From Circinella umbellata (lineage: Eukaryota; Mucoromycota; Mucoromycetes; Mucorales; Lichtheimiaceae), in contig JAIWNF010000037.1 of assembly GCA_025093555.1 (NCBI GenBank), forward strand, positions 186,001 to 250,000: a stretch of 64,000 nucleotides of DNA, written 5' to 3'. This document shows, piece after piece, positions 50,011 through 61,420 of the stretch. The position numbers and the translations under genes are program-made. Positions within the stretch are counted from its first letter, which is position 1, and each line of letters starts with the position of its first letter. A model generated the notes under the pieces. The model had not been told where the DNA came from, did not search any database, and saw only the letters and a list, made by a program, of their open reading frames with translations.

Positions 50011-50321
50011 TGTGGGAGTTCTTATATTCAGGAATATTACGTCTGAATCCACAAAAGAGAAATCTTATAATGAGTTTAAGGGGCTTTATGCTCAAAAAAA
50101 ACTATTGTCAGGTCAATTATTTGATTGTTAAAAGACTAAAATATTTGAAAGGTAAAGATAAGAACTAAAGAGCTCAATTTTATTTGAAATAATTTAGGGG
50201 TATTTATACTAATTGCTTCGTCGTAAAAGTGTCGCAGCTTCGACATAAATGTGTCATTGCTTCGACATAAATGCGTCTTTGCTTCGACACAAATGTGTCG
50301 CAGCACGCTCCAATAATATCA
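50011..50321 (-). mobile_element. LTR-like dispersed repeat, copy 2 (inverted)
   Basis: Read on the minus strand it shares with 23967-24329 the 22-bp repeat block, GTATAAATACC (50200-50209) and the end TTCAGACGTAATATTCCTGAA...GAACTCCCACA. Its outer border on the plus strand is TGTGGGAGTTC. Similar octamers (AATTTGGGT at 50002-50010, AATTTGGT at 50325-50332) flank it and might be target-site remains, but they are not flush with both ends. It looks like a solo LTR next to the pogo element. Confidence 0.5.
50215..50302 (-). repeat. 22-bp tandem repeat, four units
   Basis: Units of exactly 22 bp start at 50215, 50237, 50259 and 50281, with core GCTTCGACATAAATGTGTC. The period is the same as in the copy at 24015, and on the minus strand the units sit directly upstream of the TATA box. 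Each unit contains a small palindrome around GACA...TGTC. Confidence 0.85.
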
Positions 50322-50714
50322 CGTAATTTGGTACTTTGTGATACTTTATCGGTGATATAAATAATAATAATAGATATAACAAGGATAATAGTAATAATAA
50401 TAATACAGAGGATCCCCGTTAATTTTAAAGGGCCATTTTCAATTTTTTTTGTGAACAGATACTATACTTCAGCTCACTACTGTATATCTTTTAATGTATC
50501 AATATATATATTAATTAATAAATTATTTCTATGTGCTTGTTCTTAATGCATTTTGTACGTAACTATTTCTTTTTCTTATTTAAGCGTGTCTATACGTAAC
50601 TTTTATTTCTGAAAAAAAAAGCTATATATAGTCCTAAGAGCTGCAGAGATAATTTATTCTTTATATTATTCCATCTTTCTATATTTTTGCTTTATACGTA
50701 TATACCAAAACAAA

Positions 50715-52554
50715 ATGACAGTAACCAAATTTAATGTTGGCCTAACAACTGAACAGTATAGGATTCTGGCTGAGAAAAAAAAAACTTAACCCACGAACCA
50801 TGACAAACCAATCCCTAGCATTATGGGCTAAAAATGAGTTCAAGTTGTTTAAGGCAACTATTGTTAGTACAATATCTAAAGGCTTAAAACGAGAAAAAGA
50901 AGAAGAGAATAAACATTCAATAAACTCTTATGATAAAACACGCAAAAGACGTAATAAAAAATCAGCCCATACTGTATGTATATTGAATCCAGCTTGCTAT
51001 TTATTCAATTGATATTGTTTTATAGTAACTATAATGACTTTTTATTTTTTTAGGAACTTGAAGAAGCCTTAACACTATGAATTGAAAATGCAGAGAATAA
51101 TAGAATTCCAATAAACTGGGCTATGATAAAAAAAGTAGCAAGAACTTTTGCAACGAAATTTGAATATCTGAAGAAGATTTTAAAATGTCTAATGGTTGGC
51201 AAAATCGGTTTCAGAAGCGTATTCAGATCAAGCATAATCGTCTGCATGAAGAAGAAAGTTCGGGAGATACAAAATCTGCAGAGGCGTTTGTTGAACAGAT
51301 ACAAGAAAAACTTAGGCAGTACAACCCTCGAGATATTTATAATATGGATGAGACAGCAGTTTTGTAGCGTGCTCCACCACCGGCAACAATCTCTATGTAT
51401 ACGTTTCCAGGAATCAAGCACGATAAGAAAAGATTGATAGTTGCATTAACATGTAATGCTGATGGTAGTGACAAGCGGGAACCACAATCATTGGAAATGC
51501 CGAAAAGTCTGCATCATTCAAAAAGAAGCATGATATGTGTATATAGAGTCTCTTAATTTTTATTTCTTATGTAACCTATTAGTCTAATATACATGTTGCT
51601 TAATATTAGCTGCAAGTTATGGATTCAGCCAGTATTTCCATATTCCACAGCATGGATGACTAGGGAGATTTTCAAAAACTATATACGACGCTTTGATAAT
51701 GCAATGAGGGCTTCGAACTGCAAAATAGGGCTTCTTCTGGATAACTTCTCAGGTCACAAGACAATATATGAACCTACTAACATTGAATTGGGTTTTCTCC
51801 CACCAAATTGTACTTCAAAAATTCAGCTACGTACTTGATAGAGAAATAATAAGGGCATTTAAGGCATATTTTAAGTAAGTATTAATATTCATAATATAAT
51901 TATTACAAAATGTTTGTTATTTACTTATAAATATTATATATTTATATAGAGCCAGGCAATATGAACGGGCATATATGGAGGTAACACTCCGTAACCGTGG
52001 TATTGCAACAACACCTCCCAAACAGCTGTTCCGTGTTGATCAACTTTTTGGAATGCATTGGATCAAAAAGTCCTGGATGACGTAAAATCTGAGACGATTC
52101 AAAATTGTTGGAAATCCACAATTTTCGACTATAAGAGGAAATCTGTAGCGAATCATATAGAGCCATTACCAGATCATGATATCATACAAGAACGCATCAC
52201 CAACCATATTCAGAATATATATGGAGAGGACGCTGCTGTACAAAATATGGATTTTGATCCAAACGAAGAAAGAAATCTTATCCATGAGAATTTGTCTGAA
52301 GATGAACAGAAGGAAAACACAATTGCTGTTAGTACTCAGGAACTTAATCTTAATATCATTAACTCTCCTCCACCAAAGCCATCTATTACGTCATCTGAAG
52401 CAATCCATCATCTAGATTCCATTATAGATTTTCTGAATTCTTCAGATAATGGAGACACTGTTTCTAATTTGTCTCCTAAGCTGCGTGAGCTTCGGGATAA
52501 GATACAAAGAAGTATGTTTGCTAGGCAGTCCAGCTTAGATTCGTTTTTTAATTA
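50715..52554 (+). pseudogene. pogo/Tigger-type DDE transposase, degenerate
   Basis: Translated pieces follow the family order: a psq-type helix-turn-helix (NQSLALWAKNEFKLFKAT, SKGLK), a CENP-B-type helix-turn-helix (ELEEALTL...IPINWAMIKKVA), FKMSNGWQNRFQKR, and the first catalytic Asp in YNMDETAV. Then come HDKKRLIVALTCNADGSDK, the second Asp in LLLDNFSGHK, LGFLPPNCTSKIQ before the third Asp region, and the C-terminal SSLDSFFN. At least one intron is plausible (GTATGT near 50971 to TTTTTTTAG at 51053). Two stops fall at expected Trp codons (LTL-stop-IE near 51079; VL-stop-RAP at 51365-51367), and there are several frameshifts. It is inactive. Confidence 0.85.
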
Positions 52555-52802
52555 AAAAATTGACTATACATAGAATATTATTTTTTGTTGAAGGTTTTCA
52601 GTATTCTTTTTTTTTTTACTTTAATTTTCACATTACTAATAAAATATATTCAATTCCTCAGCTGTTTACATGTATATAATAAAATGGATGTACCCCTTAT
52701 ATTTATCACAATTTTTTTTAATTTATCCGTTAAGGATTTAATGCCGCTATATACTGTGAAAGTGAAATAAAGGGGGATGTAAAAATTTTCTTATGTTATT
52801 TT

Positions 52803-53007
52803 TGTCGTATGGATAGGAAATATATATACCAAAGAATATAAATATAGACTTAAAATTAAATAGTAGAAAATTATCTTTTTATCTTGATACTTTATTCATA
52901 TAATAAAAGACCTAATTGATTCTCACAAGACTTATCTTTGTTATCCATTTCTATCTCTATTTATTTTATCTTACCTTATTTTATCCATATTTCCTATCCA
53001 TACGACA
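52803..53007 (+). repeat. 5' LTR of the chromovirus (205 bp)
   Basis: It starts TGTCGTATGGATAGGAAATA and ends with its exact 20-bp inverse complement. It matches 58224-58427 over nearly its full length. It is shorter than the 3' copy if that copy begins at the purine-tract-proximal TGTGATATTCC (58008). Confidence 0.85.
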
Positions 53008-53030
53008 TTTTTTTCTTGTGAATTATCACC

Positions 53031-54425
53031 ATGTCCAATACTCCTACTTCGAACAACTCCGATCTTAACCGATCTACTCCCATTGTAAATCATGACAATC
53101 AACAAACAAACAACAGTGATGAAACTGTCGGTCTGGCCGATCAAACAAACAATCTCAACCTGGATTCATCAATGGAAGACGCATCACCATGGATTCCTGA
53201 TAATCAAGATGGAATAGAATTCATCCATTCTAGTCTAGTTGGTCCCAACACCAAACCTGAAATCGTAATTAAATACCTTTGCCAACAATTAATTCGTTGC
53301 ACAAGTTTGATCACGCTAGCAACCATTCGTAATAATCTCGAGGAAGTTCAAGGTCTCAATGAACAACGGAAAGATCTGCAACAACGTTTGGCGATAATGG
53401 AAGATGTCTTGATAAATGAACAATCCCGCTATCAAGATGCCCCTACAAAGTCTAACTACAAAAGTCCCGTCGTACCAAAGGATCTTCCTGCATTTCAACT
53501 ACGAGGCCAACATAGACATGATAAAAGGCGAGACAGTTATGATTCCGCTGAATCCTTTTTAGATGACTTCGAGGTCCATCTTGCCGCTTACGAATTAGAC
53601 GTTGAAGAAAATTGGCGTAGACTAATTCCAATGACGTGCGATGCCAACAGAAGAGCATGGTTGTTGTCCACAATGAAGAAGAAGGAAATAACAAACTGGA
53701 CTTTGTTCCGTGCCGAAGTTGAACGTTATTTCACTTCACCATATACAATATTTTATCGGCGCCACCGCATTCGTACCATGAAGCAATCAAAAAACCAATC
53801 TCTGCGAAAATACTCGAATAAACTTCAAGAATATGCTGTAAAGTACGGTATTCCTAACAATCAGGATCTTGTATTTAATTACTTGTGCTCTCTTAACCGC
53901 CAGTACCGTAAGAAGGCTTGGACGTTGATCGCAAATCATCATGGAGATCAGATTCCTGACAAGCTCGAACCTGTAGTCCAAATGGTCCAGTCTCTGGCAG
54001 CCTCGGAAACCTCCTCGGACAATAGTAGCACGTCTGACTCCAATTCCGATAGCGATGAAGAAACTGATTCTGATGGTGAGAAACCGCATAATAAACGTCG
54101 TCGTACTAATAATAAGTCCAAAGGCAAAGGCAAGGCTCCACCAATTCCAAAGAAAAATGCTTGCTTTTTACACCCAAAGTCCAAGCATACTCGTTTCGAC
54201 TGTGAGAAACTGAAAAAAGTATTACGTGTGTCTCGGAACAACAACAATTGGCAAACAACAACAAAAAATTTGGCTCTCGCCCCTTCTTTGGCCCCTCCAA
54301 CAGAACATACTACAAGAATGGCGCTGGTCCCAGTAACACCAACTTGTGTCGTTTTTGTCGCCGTGTTCCATATGTGCGAGGACACGAGTGCCAGGAAATG
54401 CTTCGAGCTCGCCGTTCGAACATGA
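53031..54425 (+). CDS. gag-like ORF of the chromovirus
   Basis: 464 codons from an ATG 24 bp after the LTR. A Ser/Asn-rich N terminus and a short coiled coil (residues 100-125) are followed by the gag capsid-like region (SAESFLDDFEVHLAAYELD near 180 through RKYSNKLQEYAVKYGIPN near 270). An acidic/serine stretch and KRRR patch follow, then CFLHPKSKHTRFDC, a variant zinc knuckle. After about codon 400 the frame is lost: the true continuation (CRFCRRVPYVRGHECQEML) is in another frame from 54248, so the last 60 codons are probably not native. Confidence 0.8.
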   Translation: MSNTPTSNNSDLNRSTPIVNHDNQQTNNSDETVGLADQTNNLNLDSSMEDASPWIPDNQDGIEFIHSSLVGPNTKPEIVIKYLCQQLIRCTSLITLATIRNNLEEVQGLNEQRKDLQQRLAIMEDVLINEQSRYQDAPTKSNYKSPVVPKDLPAFQLRGQHRHDKRRDSYDSAESFLDDFEVHLAAYELDVEENWRRLIPMTCDANRRAWLLSTMKKKEITNWTLFRAEVERYFTSPYTIFYRRHRIRTMKQSKNQSLRKYSNKLQEYAVKYGIPNNQDLVFNYLCSLNRQYRKKAWTLIANHHGDQIPDKLEPVVQMVQSLAASETSSDNSSTSDSNSDSDEETDSDGEKPHNKRRRTNNKSKGKGKAPPIPKKNACFLHPKSKHTRFDCEKLKKVLRVSRNNNNWQTTTKNLALAPSLAPPTEHTTRMALVPVTPTCVVFVAVFHMCEDTSARKCFELAVRT

Positions 54426-57400
54426 ATAATAATAACACGGTACGCAACCGTATGACTCACTTGTCTTCACGAGTAGAAGATATGCTTTCTGTCAACGATG
54501 ACGAATTGATGGAAACATCATCTAACAATAATAAAGGTACTATTAAAACCGATTCATTATTACAATATAACACACATACACAAAACGCAAACCACTCTTT
54601 AAAAAATAACCAAACTAAGAAAAACACTGACTTACCCTCGGCTATTTTTGTTCCTATCACTTTACAGGATAAACAAATATTGGCTTTCCTTGACACAGGT
54701 TGTGACAAGTCATCACTTAGTTTAGAATATATAAAAAATAATAAATTGTCATTTACACCATTTACACATCGTGGTTCTGTTATAACTTCAATAGAAGGTT
54801 TAGAAGGAAAAAGAGTTGGGGAAGTATTTTAAAATATGGAGGCAAAACAGTCACCCATACTTTCGAAGCTTTACCGCTTTCGGAAAACATAATCATGACT
54901 ATTGGTATGGATCTTATGCCGAAACTGGGTATCTCTATCCATGGTCTTGCCACATCATGGGATGATAATCCACATGCACAAATCAATAATGATACGTGTT
55001 ACGATGTTCCTCCTCCAAACAATTCACCTGCTGGTTCTAAAGAAGAACAAAATAATTTTCATATAAAAATTAAACCATTTTTAAAACAAAATGAAAACAT
55101 TCCACTGACATCACATTGTCCTTTACCAGAAGCTGTCATTCGTTTAGAAACACCTCCAAATATTACGATATATAGACCACAATATCCTCTACCATATGCT
55201 TTAATTCCTGAATTAAAGGAAACAATTAATCGATGGTTAGAAGAAGGTGTTATCATTCCCGCTCCAGTAAACACTGCTTGGAATCAACCATTAACAGCAG
55301 TTCCAAAAACAACTGGCCCTGATGGAATTAAAAAACATCGACTTTGCTTAGACACACGTGGAATTAACAATGCATTAATAAATAACGATAGACATCCTAT
55401 CAATAACATCCAAGAAATTTTCTCAAAATTAAGTGGATGTAATATTTTTACCACACTTGACTTAAAAGCTGCTTTTGAGAGATTTCCAGTATTACAAGAA
55501 CACCAACAAAAACTTAGCTTTACGTTCTTAGGAACACAGTACTCCTATGCAAAAGGATGCTTCGGACTCAAAACACTTAGCAGTGCTTTTCAACGTGTCA
55601 TGAATATTTTATTTCATGATCTTCCATTCGTAAATTGTTTCATTGATGATATCATAGTCGCATCTAAAAACATACACGAACATGCAGATCACGTTGCACA
55701 AGTTATAAAAATATTGACCGATGCCAATCTTATTCTTAATCTAGACAAATGTAATTTCGCTCAAGCAAGCACACATTTATTAGGATTTAGTGTCTCGACT
55801 AAAGGTATTGCTCTTGACGTTCGTAAAGTAACAACCGTTTTAGACTATCCTCCTTTACAAACAGGCAAAGATTGCATGAAATTTGGTGGATTAATAAATT
55901 ATTTCCGCTCATCAATACCCAACTGTGCTAAAATCATGGCTCCAATTGATGCTTTACGTCATGAAAAATCTCTCAAAAGAAAATGGGGTTCAGCACAACA
56001 AAAAGCATTTGACACTGTACGTCAAATATTAACCAAGACTCCTATATTACGCTATCCATCTTTACATGAGAAATTTTACATAGGTACTGATGCTAGCAAC
56101 TCTGGCATAGCTTGCGTTCTATATCAAATAATAAAAAATGAAACACGACATATTGCTTTCATGTCTCGTACTCTTTCTAAGTCAGAAAGAAATTATTCAA
56201 CTACCAAGAAAGAACTTCTTGCCATCATCTTAGCTCTTCATAAATTCCACCAATATATATATGGTCGCGAATTCGAACTTAATACTGACCATCGCTCACT
56301 ATGCTGGTTACAAACACAACCAATAGCTAATCGCATGATGATTAACTGGCTAGAAACTATTTTATCATACCCCGGAATGAAAATCGTACATATTCCAGGT
56401 TTACAAAATACCCTACCAGACCTATTGAGTCGTTTATATGAAGACATCGATGACATCGCATCTTTGAGAGGGGGTAATGCCTCAGTTCCAACACAACCGC
56501 GACATTCACTTCCGCAATTAAACACATGTAATAATAAAAATTCAAATACAAACGATACCATACATATGCATTCCTTACATGCTGATAATCCATTTATTGA
56601 CATGATCACACCACCAGTGGAAGATCGACATAAATTATTATTAGATCAGCATAACTTCGGTCACTTTGGCGCTGAAGCCATGACAAAAGGTTTACGAAGC
56701 CAAGGATTTAACTGGAACGGTATTTTTCACCAAGCATTGAGTGTTGTATGTGCTTGTGATACATGTGCTAAAAATAACATTATAAAACATAGATACCATC
56801 CATTACGTCCTGTCCAATCTTATCTCCCTGCAGATCACTGGGCATTAGATTTAGCTGGTCCATTCAAGACCACAATTTCTGGAAATAACTACCTACTTGT
56901 CGCCGTAGATTTGTGTACCGAATTTACTATTCTTCGCGCTATACCAAATAAACAATCTGACACAGTAGCGAAAATATTAATACAAATATTTCAAGATTTT
57001 AGCTTCCCACATTATATCAACACAGACTGGGGATCCGAATTTGTCAATTCGATAATGGAAAAGTTAACAGAAGCTGCAGATGTTTACCACCGCAAAAGTA
57101 CACCATATCATGCTCGATCTAATCCAGCAGAACGATATGTACAAACATCAGTGCGTGCTTTAAGAAAAAGCATTAGAGGTACAGTCAAGTCATGGGATAT
57201 TTTCGTTCCAGGAATTCAACTAGCCATAAACGCTAAAATATCAAAACGTACGGACACAGCTCCCTGCACATTGATGTTTGCTAGAAAATGAACCAATTCC
57301 AAGATTTTAGAAATGAAATAGGCATAGAGCTATTATCATATGATGAATTAAAGAAAAGAATACACAAAATGGAAACAGTTGTTTTTCCTGCAATCAACGA

Positions 57401-57952
57401 ACGTGTAAAAGCCATACTTGATGCACAGGCACAGAAATTCAATAAAAAACATTTAATTGTTGACTTTCCACCAAACAGCCATGTCATGGTTAGAGTAACA
57501 GACAAAGGTAGCAAATTAGAAAAGAAAACGAATATGATGGTCCATATCTCGTTGTCAGAAAAACACGTGGAGGTTCTTATGTACTAAAAGACGAAATGGG
57601 AAATTTAAAACCTTCCAACTATCCACCCAATCGTTTAAAGTTAATCTCACAAGATGAAGTAATTCCTTGTGATGAATTGTACGAAGTAAAAGCAATTGTT
57701 GCACACCGCGAAATAAAACCCGGTATTTATGAATATAAAGTAAGATGGGTAGGATATGAGGAAAAGTATGATACGTGGCAGAGAGGAGAAACGTTCTCTC
57801 AACAAAAAACGATACCAGAATATTGGAAAAGACTAGGCACAGAACCGAACACAAATAATACCAAAAACACAAATACTATGATAAACAAAAGAAAATTTTC
57901 GAACTCGGAAACTTCGTTCCGAAGATCTACACGATCTAAACAAAATAAGTAA
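54248..57952 (+). pseudogene. pol of the chromovirus: protease, RT, RNase H, integrase, chromodomain
   Basis: Four frames must be joined. The protease has LAFLDTGCDKSSLS (near 54690). A 1-nt shift near 54830 leads to the long frame 54895-57291 with the RT: LDLKAAFERFP and the active site FIDDIIVA (55639-55662). RNase H has TDASNSGIACVL and TDHRSL. The integrase has an HHCC finger, HNFGHFG...CACDTCAK, then catalytic Asp in DHWALDLAGPF, Asp in NTDWGSEF, and Glu in NPAERYVQ. A stop at 57289 comes from a lost A in an A-run. A further shift near 57535 leads to a chromodomain, YEVKAIVAHREIKPGIYEYK...WVGYEEKYDTWQ (57678-57800). Chromodomains steer integration to marked chromatin. Confidence 0.88.
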
Positions 57953-58007
57953 TTACACAAACGTAAACATAAACATAAATAATGAGAAGCAACCTGAGAG
58001 GGGGTAA

Positions 58008-58427
58008 TGTGATATTCCTACCCACCATAATAATAATATACACCGATCAAACTCAAACATAATAATATCGGTTACTTCTCTATTATACCATATTAAGCAA
58101 ATCATACCGAATGAAACATATAACAATAATAATATACCAATCACAATCATATACCAATAGTAATAATAATATAAAATATATCATATATCAATATACTGAA
58201 ACTAAAACAACAAGTGAACCCATCATCGTAGGATAGGGAAGTTATATACCAAAGAATATAAATATAGACTTAAAATTAAATAATAGAAAATTATCTTTTT
58301 ATCTTGATACTTTATTCATATAATAAAAGACCTAATTGATTCTCACAAGACTTATCTTTGTTATCCATTTCTATCTCTATTTATTTTATCTTACCTTATT
58401 TTATCCATATTTCCTATCCATACGACA
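58008..58427 (+). repeat. 3' LTR of the chromovirus (420 bp, or 204 bp core)
   Basis: The part 58224-58427 matches the 5' LTR. Directly after the purine tract at 58008 the sequence starts TGTGATATTCC, a normal LTR start, so the full LTR may be 420 bp with about 215 bp missing from the 5' copy right after its first TG. Confidence 0.65.
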
Positions 58428-58495
58428 ATTTTTACCAATCCTTGATTGTTGGTCGAGTTTTCTTCAACAATCCTCGTTGACTGTGAATCCTCTCC

Positions 58496-58606
58496 AAATG
58501 TGGTAACAACCTCAAATGCCACGCTTTATTTTCCTTTTTTGTAAAAATATAAATAATAAATACTATAAAATTTCCTTTTTCCCTTTCTTTCCCTTATACC
58601 TTCAAA
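58496..58606 (+). repeat. Left inverted terminal repeat of the DIRS element
   Basis: 111 bp matching the inverse complement of 62625-62735 with one mismatch. The extension to 58445 differs from the right end, as is usual in DIRS elements. Confidence 0.92.
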
Positions 58607-58633
58607 AGCCGCGCATTCGTGGAATTAAAGCTA

Positions 58634-59380
58634 ATGTCTAACAACAATGACAATAACAACAACGAACGAGTTTATATACATACCGAGATGGAAAACATTG
58701 TACGATCCATCATCGAACAAATGGAAGATGAATGAGAGATTGAAAGAATTTCAGAAATACCCATACCTTTGGAAATCATTGAGGAACTCGAAAGTATCCC
58801 ATCTCACCAATTGCAAGAAAATTTCAAACGATTCAAAAAAGACACAAAAAGATATCAATCATCCGAATGGTTGGTGCCCGAAAAAATCAACAAGAGTATC
58901 TTACCATACATCAAAAAACACAACACAGAAACCACCAGTATCATTCACACAATACAAAAAATCACAGAAAACACAAGGTTTCAAGCAAGAGTGGCAATGG
59001 AAATCTTTGAAGAATTACAACAGCTATTACAACAAAATCCAGAACAACAACGAGCGAGAAGAGTCTTGGAAAACATCATTGAACATTCCAAATGACTGGC
59101 AACCTTTGGTCTTGCAACAGGAAAAGCCCAAGAGCGAGAAGCACGAACTTATGCCAACAAAGCATTAACTTTCCAATCAGCATCAAATATTTGGGAACCA
59201 ATGAAGAAGATATTAAAACAAAAAATGCATATAGTGAGGAATTCCTCACCCATTTCCATCAAGCAAAATTTGCACAAAGGATACTCCAACAATACTCTTA
59301 TGGATACCAACAAGGACGCGGAAATGGAAATTTCCAACAAGAAGTTATGGGAAAAGAGGATGAGGATCATGAGGTTCTTT
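58634..59380 (+). pseudogene. DIRS gag-like ORF, broken
   Basis: It starts MSNNNDNNNNERVYIHTEM and continues in the same frame past a TGA at about 58733 (possibly a former CGA) and a second TGA at 59094 (possibly a former Trp). The protein is helical, rich in Gln, Glu and Lys, with QAQEREARTYANKALTF-like sequence after the second stop. No zinc knuckle is visible. ORF1 position and size fit DIRS gag-like proteins; there is no motif proof. Confidence 0.6.
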
Positions 59381-59384
59381 TTTT

Positions 59385-61420
59385 TTGGACCGGGAACCAC
59401 ACACTGCTGGGGGAATGGCAACACAAACAATTATCGCAACCACGATACTCAACCCCATAACAACAATCAGTCCAACAACAACATATTACAACAATAATAG
59501 ATCACAAGGGAACCAATTCACACTATATCATTCCTGCGGATGGCATCGCACCAGGGGAAAGGATTCAAAAGTTTTACCACAATTGGAAAAAAATCACAAC
59601 ACATTAATGGCCGCTCTCAGTAGTATAAGAAGGATTCAGGATTCACTTTCATCTACAACCAACATCATGGAAATTAAAGCAAATACACCTAAAACCAGAA
59701 GATCAATATATAGTAGGCGAAGCTGTCAAGAAGAAGTTTTTAGATGCTCAAATTATCGAAATATCACCAACCCAATATACTGGGTTTCTATCAAATTTTT
59801 TCACTATACAAGAGACCAACAAACGTCGCCCTATATTAGATTGCAAAATGATCAATTGTTTCATCCAATGTCACCATTTCAAATGGAAGGTGTCCCTGCT
59901 CTTCGTGACATACTGGAAGAGAAAGATTACATTTGCAAGTTGAATCTCAAGAATGCCTACGTAGTCATACCTATTCACCAGGAATCTCGAAAATTTTTAA
60001 CATTTCTACATAAAAACAAAGTATACCAATACAAAACATTGGCATTTGAAATAATCATAAGTCTCAGAATATTCAGCAAACTAATGCGATATGCCATGGA
60101 ACTGATGAGAAAACAAAGAATCCGATTTGTGTACTATCTGGAGGATATTTGCATTTTGGGGAAGACAAAAACAGAAGCTTATACACATACAATGACAGTG
60201 ACAACACACTTAGAAAACCTGGGGTTTGTGATAAACAAGGAAAAGAGCATAATAATACCTTCACAACAACAAGATTCTCTTGGGTTTATGTTCAGTTCAT
60301 CAAAGATGATGATATCGGTTCCAAACAAAAAACTATCAAAACTAAGATTAAAAGTGAAACAAGCTCTGTATATGTCGAAAGATCACTCATGTCGGTGGAT
60401 GGCCAGCTTGTTAGGGAAAATGACTTTGGTAATACCAGCAATAGGAGAAGCCCTTTTACACATACAGTATCTACAACGGGATCTCGCGAAGAGTTTACAC
60501 TACCATCATCAACAATGGGAAGCAGCTTGCAAGTTATCACTTCAGAGCCAACAAGAATTACATTGGTGGATGACATGGAGCCAGCAAAAAAATGGCTTAC
60601 CAATAAGAAAAAATCAATAAAACCAAATATAGTAATCCATGTAGACGCTTCAAATTCAGGATAGGGAGTAACGTCAAGTTATGTAAAGGCAGCAGGGTTA
60701 TGAACCCAACAGGAACAGCTACAATCTATCAACGTATGCGAATTAAAAACAATTCTATTCACACTACAACTTCACACCCCAAAATTTCAAGGGAAAGCCA
60801 TAAAAGTTTATACAGACAATATCACCGCTCTAAAATACGTAACAAAATCGGGAGGCACTTCGTCACCTATTCTTCAGGAGATAGCAGTCAATATACAAGA
60901 GCTCTGCAATCAGTATCAACTCAATGTGGAGTATCAACACATCCTGGGTATTCAGAACATTCAAGCAGACGAACTCAGTTGCATTTACCAACAAAAACAA
61001 CAAACATCACAACCCTTATATGAAGCAAAGTTAACCAAGAAGATTTTCAGGCAAATACAACAACAATGGGGTTCCAGGACGATCGATGCATTCGCCAACT
61101 GAACAAATACATAACTCAAAACGTTCTGGAGCCTACACCCAGATCCAGAAGCTCAACACCACGATGCCTTTCAACAAACTTGGACAAAGAAAGGCATGTA
61201 CTTATTTCCACCATGGAAATTCATCCGAACAGTTATTCACAAAATCAAACAACAAAAGATTCAGGAAGCAGTGCTCATAACACCACCATACTGGACAACA
61301 CAGTTCTGGTTCCCGATGATAACTCAAATGAAACAATTGGGTACACCAAAAATATTCAGACTAAAGAAGTGGACTATGATCGCATGGGGACTATCAAGCG
61401 GAAGAAAACAGAGGTGTTAA
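59385..61420 (+). pseudogene. DIRS reverse transcriptase and RNase H, broken
   Basis: RT blocks in order: GVPALRDILEEKDYICKLNLKNAY, HQESRKFLTF, KVYQYKTLAF, and the active site VYYLEDICIL (60127-60156), where YLDD of the family has become YLED. RNase H follows with HVDASNSG, then a TAG at 60662-60664 where Trp is expected, SKVYTDNITALKY-like sequence and the ADELSC end. The DIRS-typical region after RNase H (TIDAFAN, LFPPWKFI, AVLITPPYW) is spread over other frames. The mutated metal ligand and stops indicate loss of function. Confidence 0.85.

Larger units (their letters stand above)
52803..58427 (+). mobile_element. Ty3-type chromovirus LTR retrotransposon, complete but mutated
   Basis: Two long direct repeats end identically (…ATTTCCTATCCATACGACA) and the whole unit is flanked by the 5-bp duplication ATTTT (52798-52802 and 58428-58432). 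Between them lie gag, protease, reverse transcriptase, RNase H, integrase and a chromodomain in that order, which is the Ty3/chromovirus layout. A purine tract GAGAGGGGGTAA precedes TGTGATATTCC at 58008. No tRNA primer site was identified by eye. At least four frameshifts make it non-functional. Confidence 0.9.

Noticed and set aside
53787..54470. Several long minus-strand ORFs over the chromovirus gag
   Set aside because: They are antisense shadows of the gag and pol frames and lack any recognised motif.
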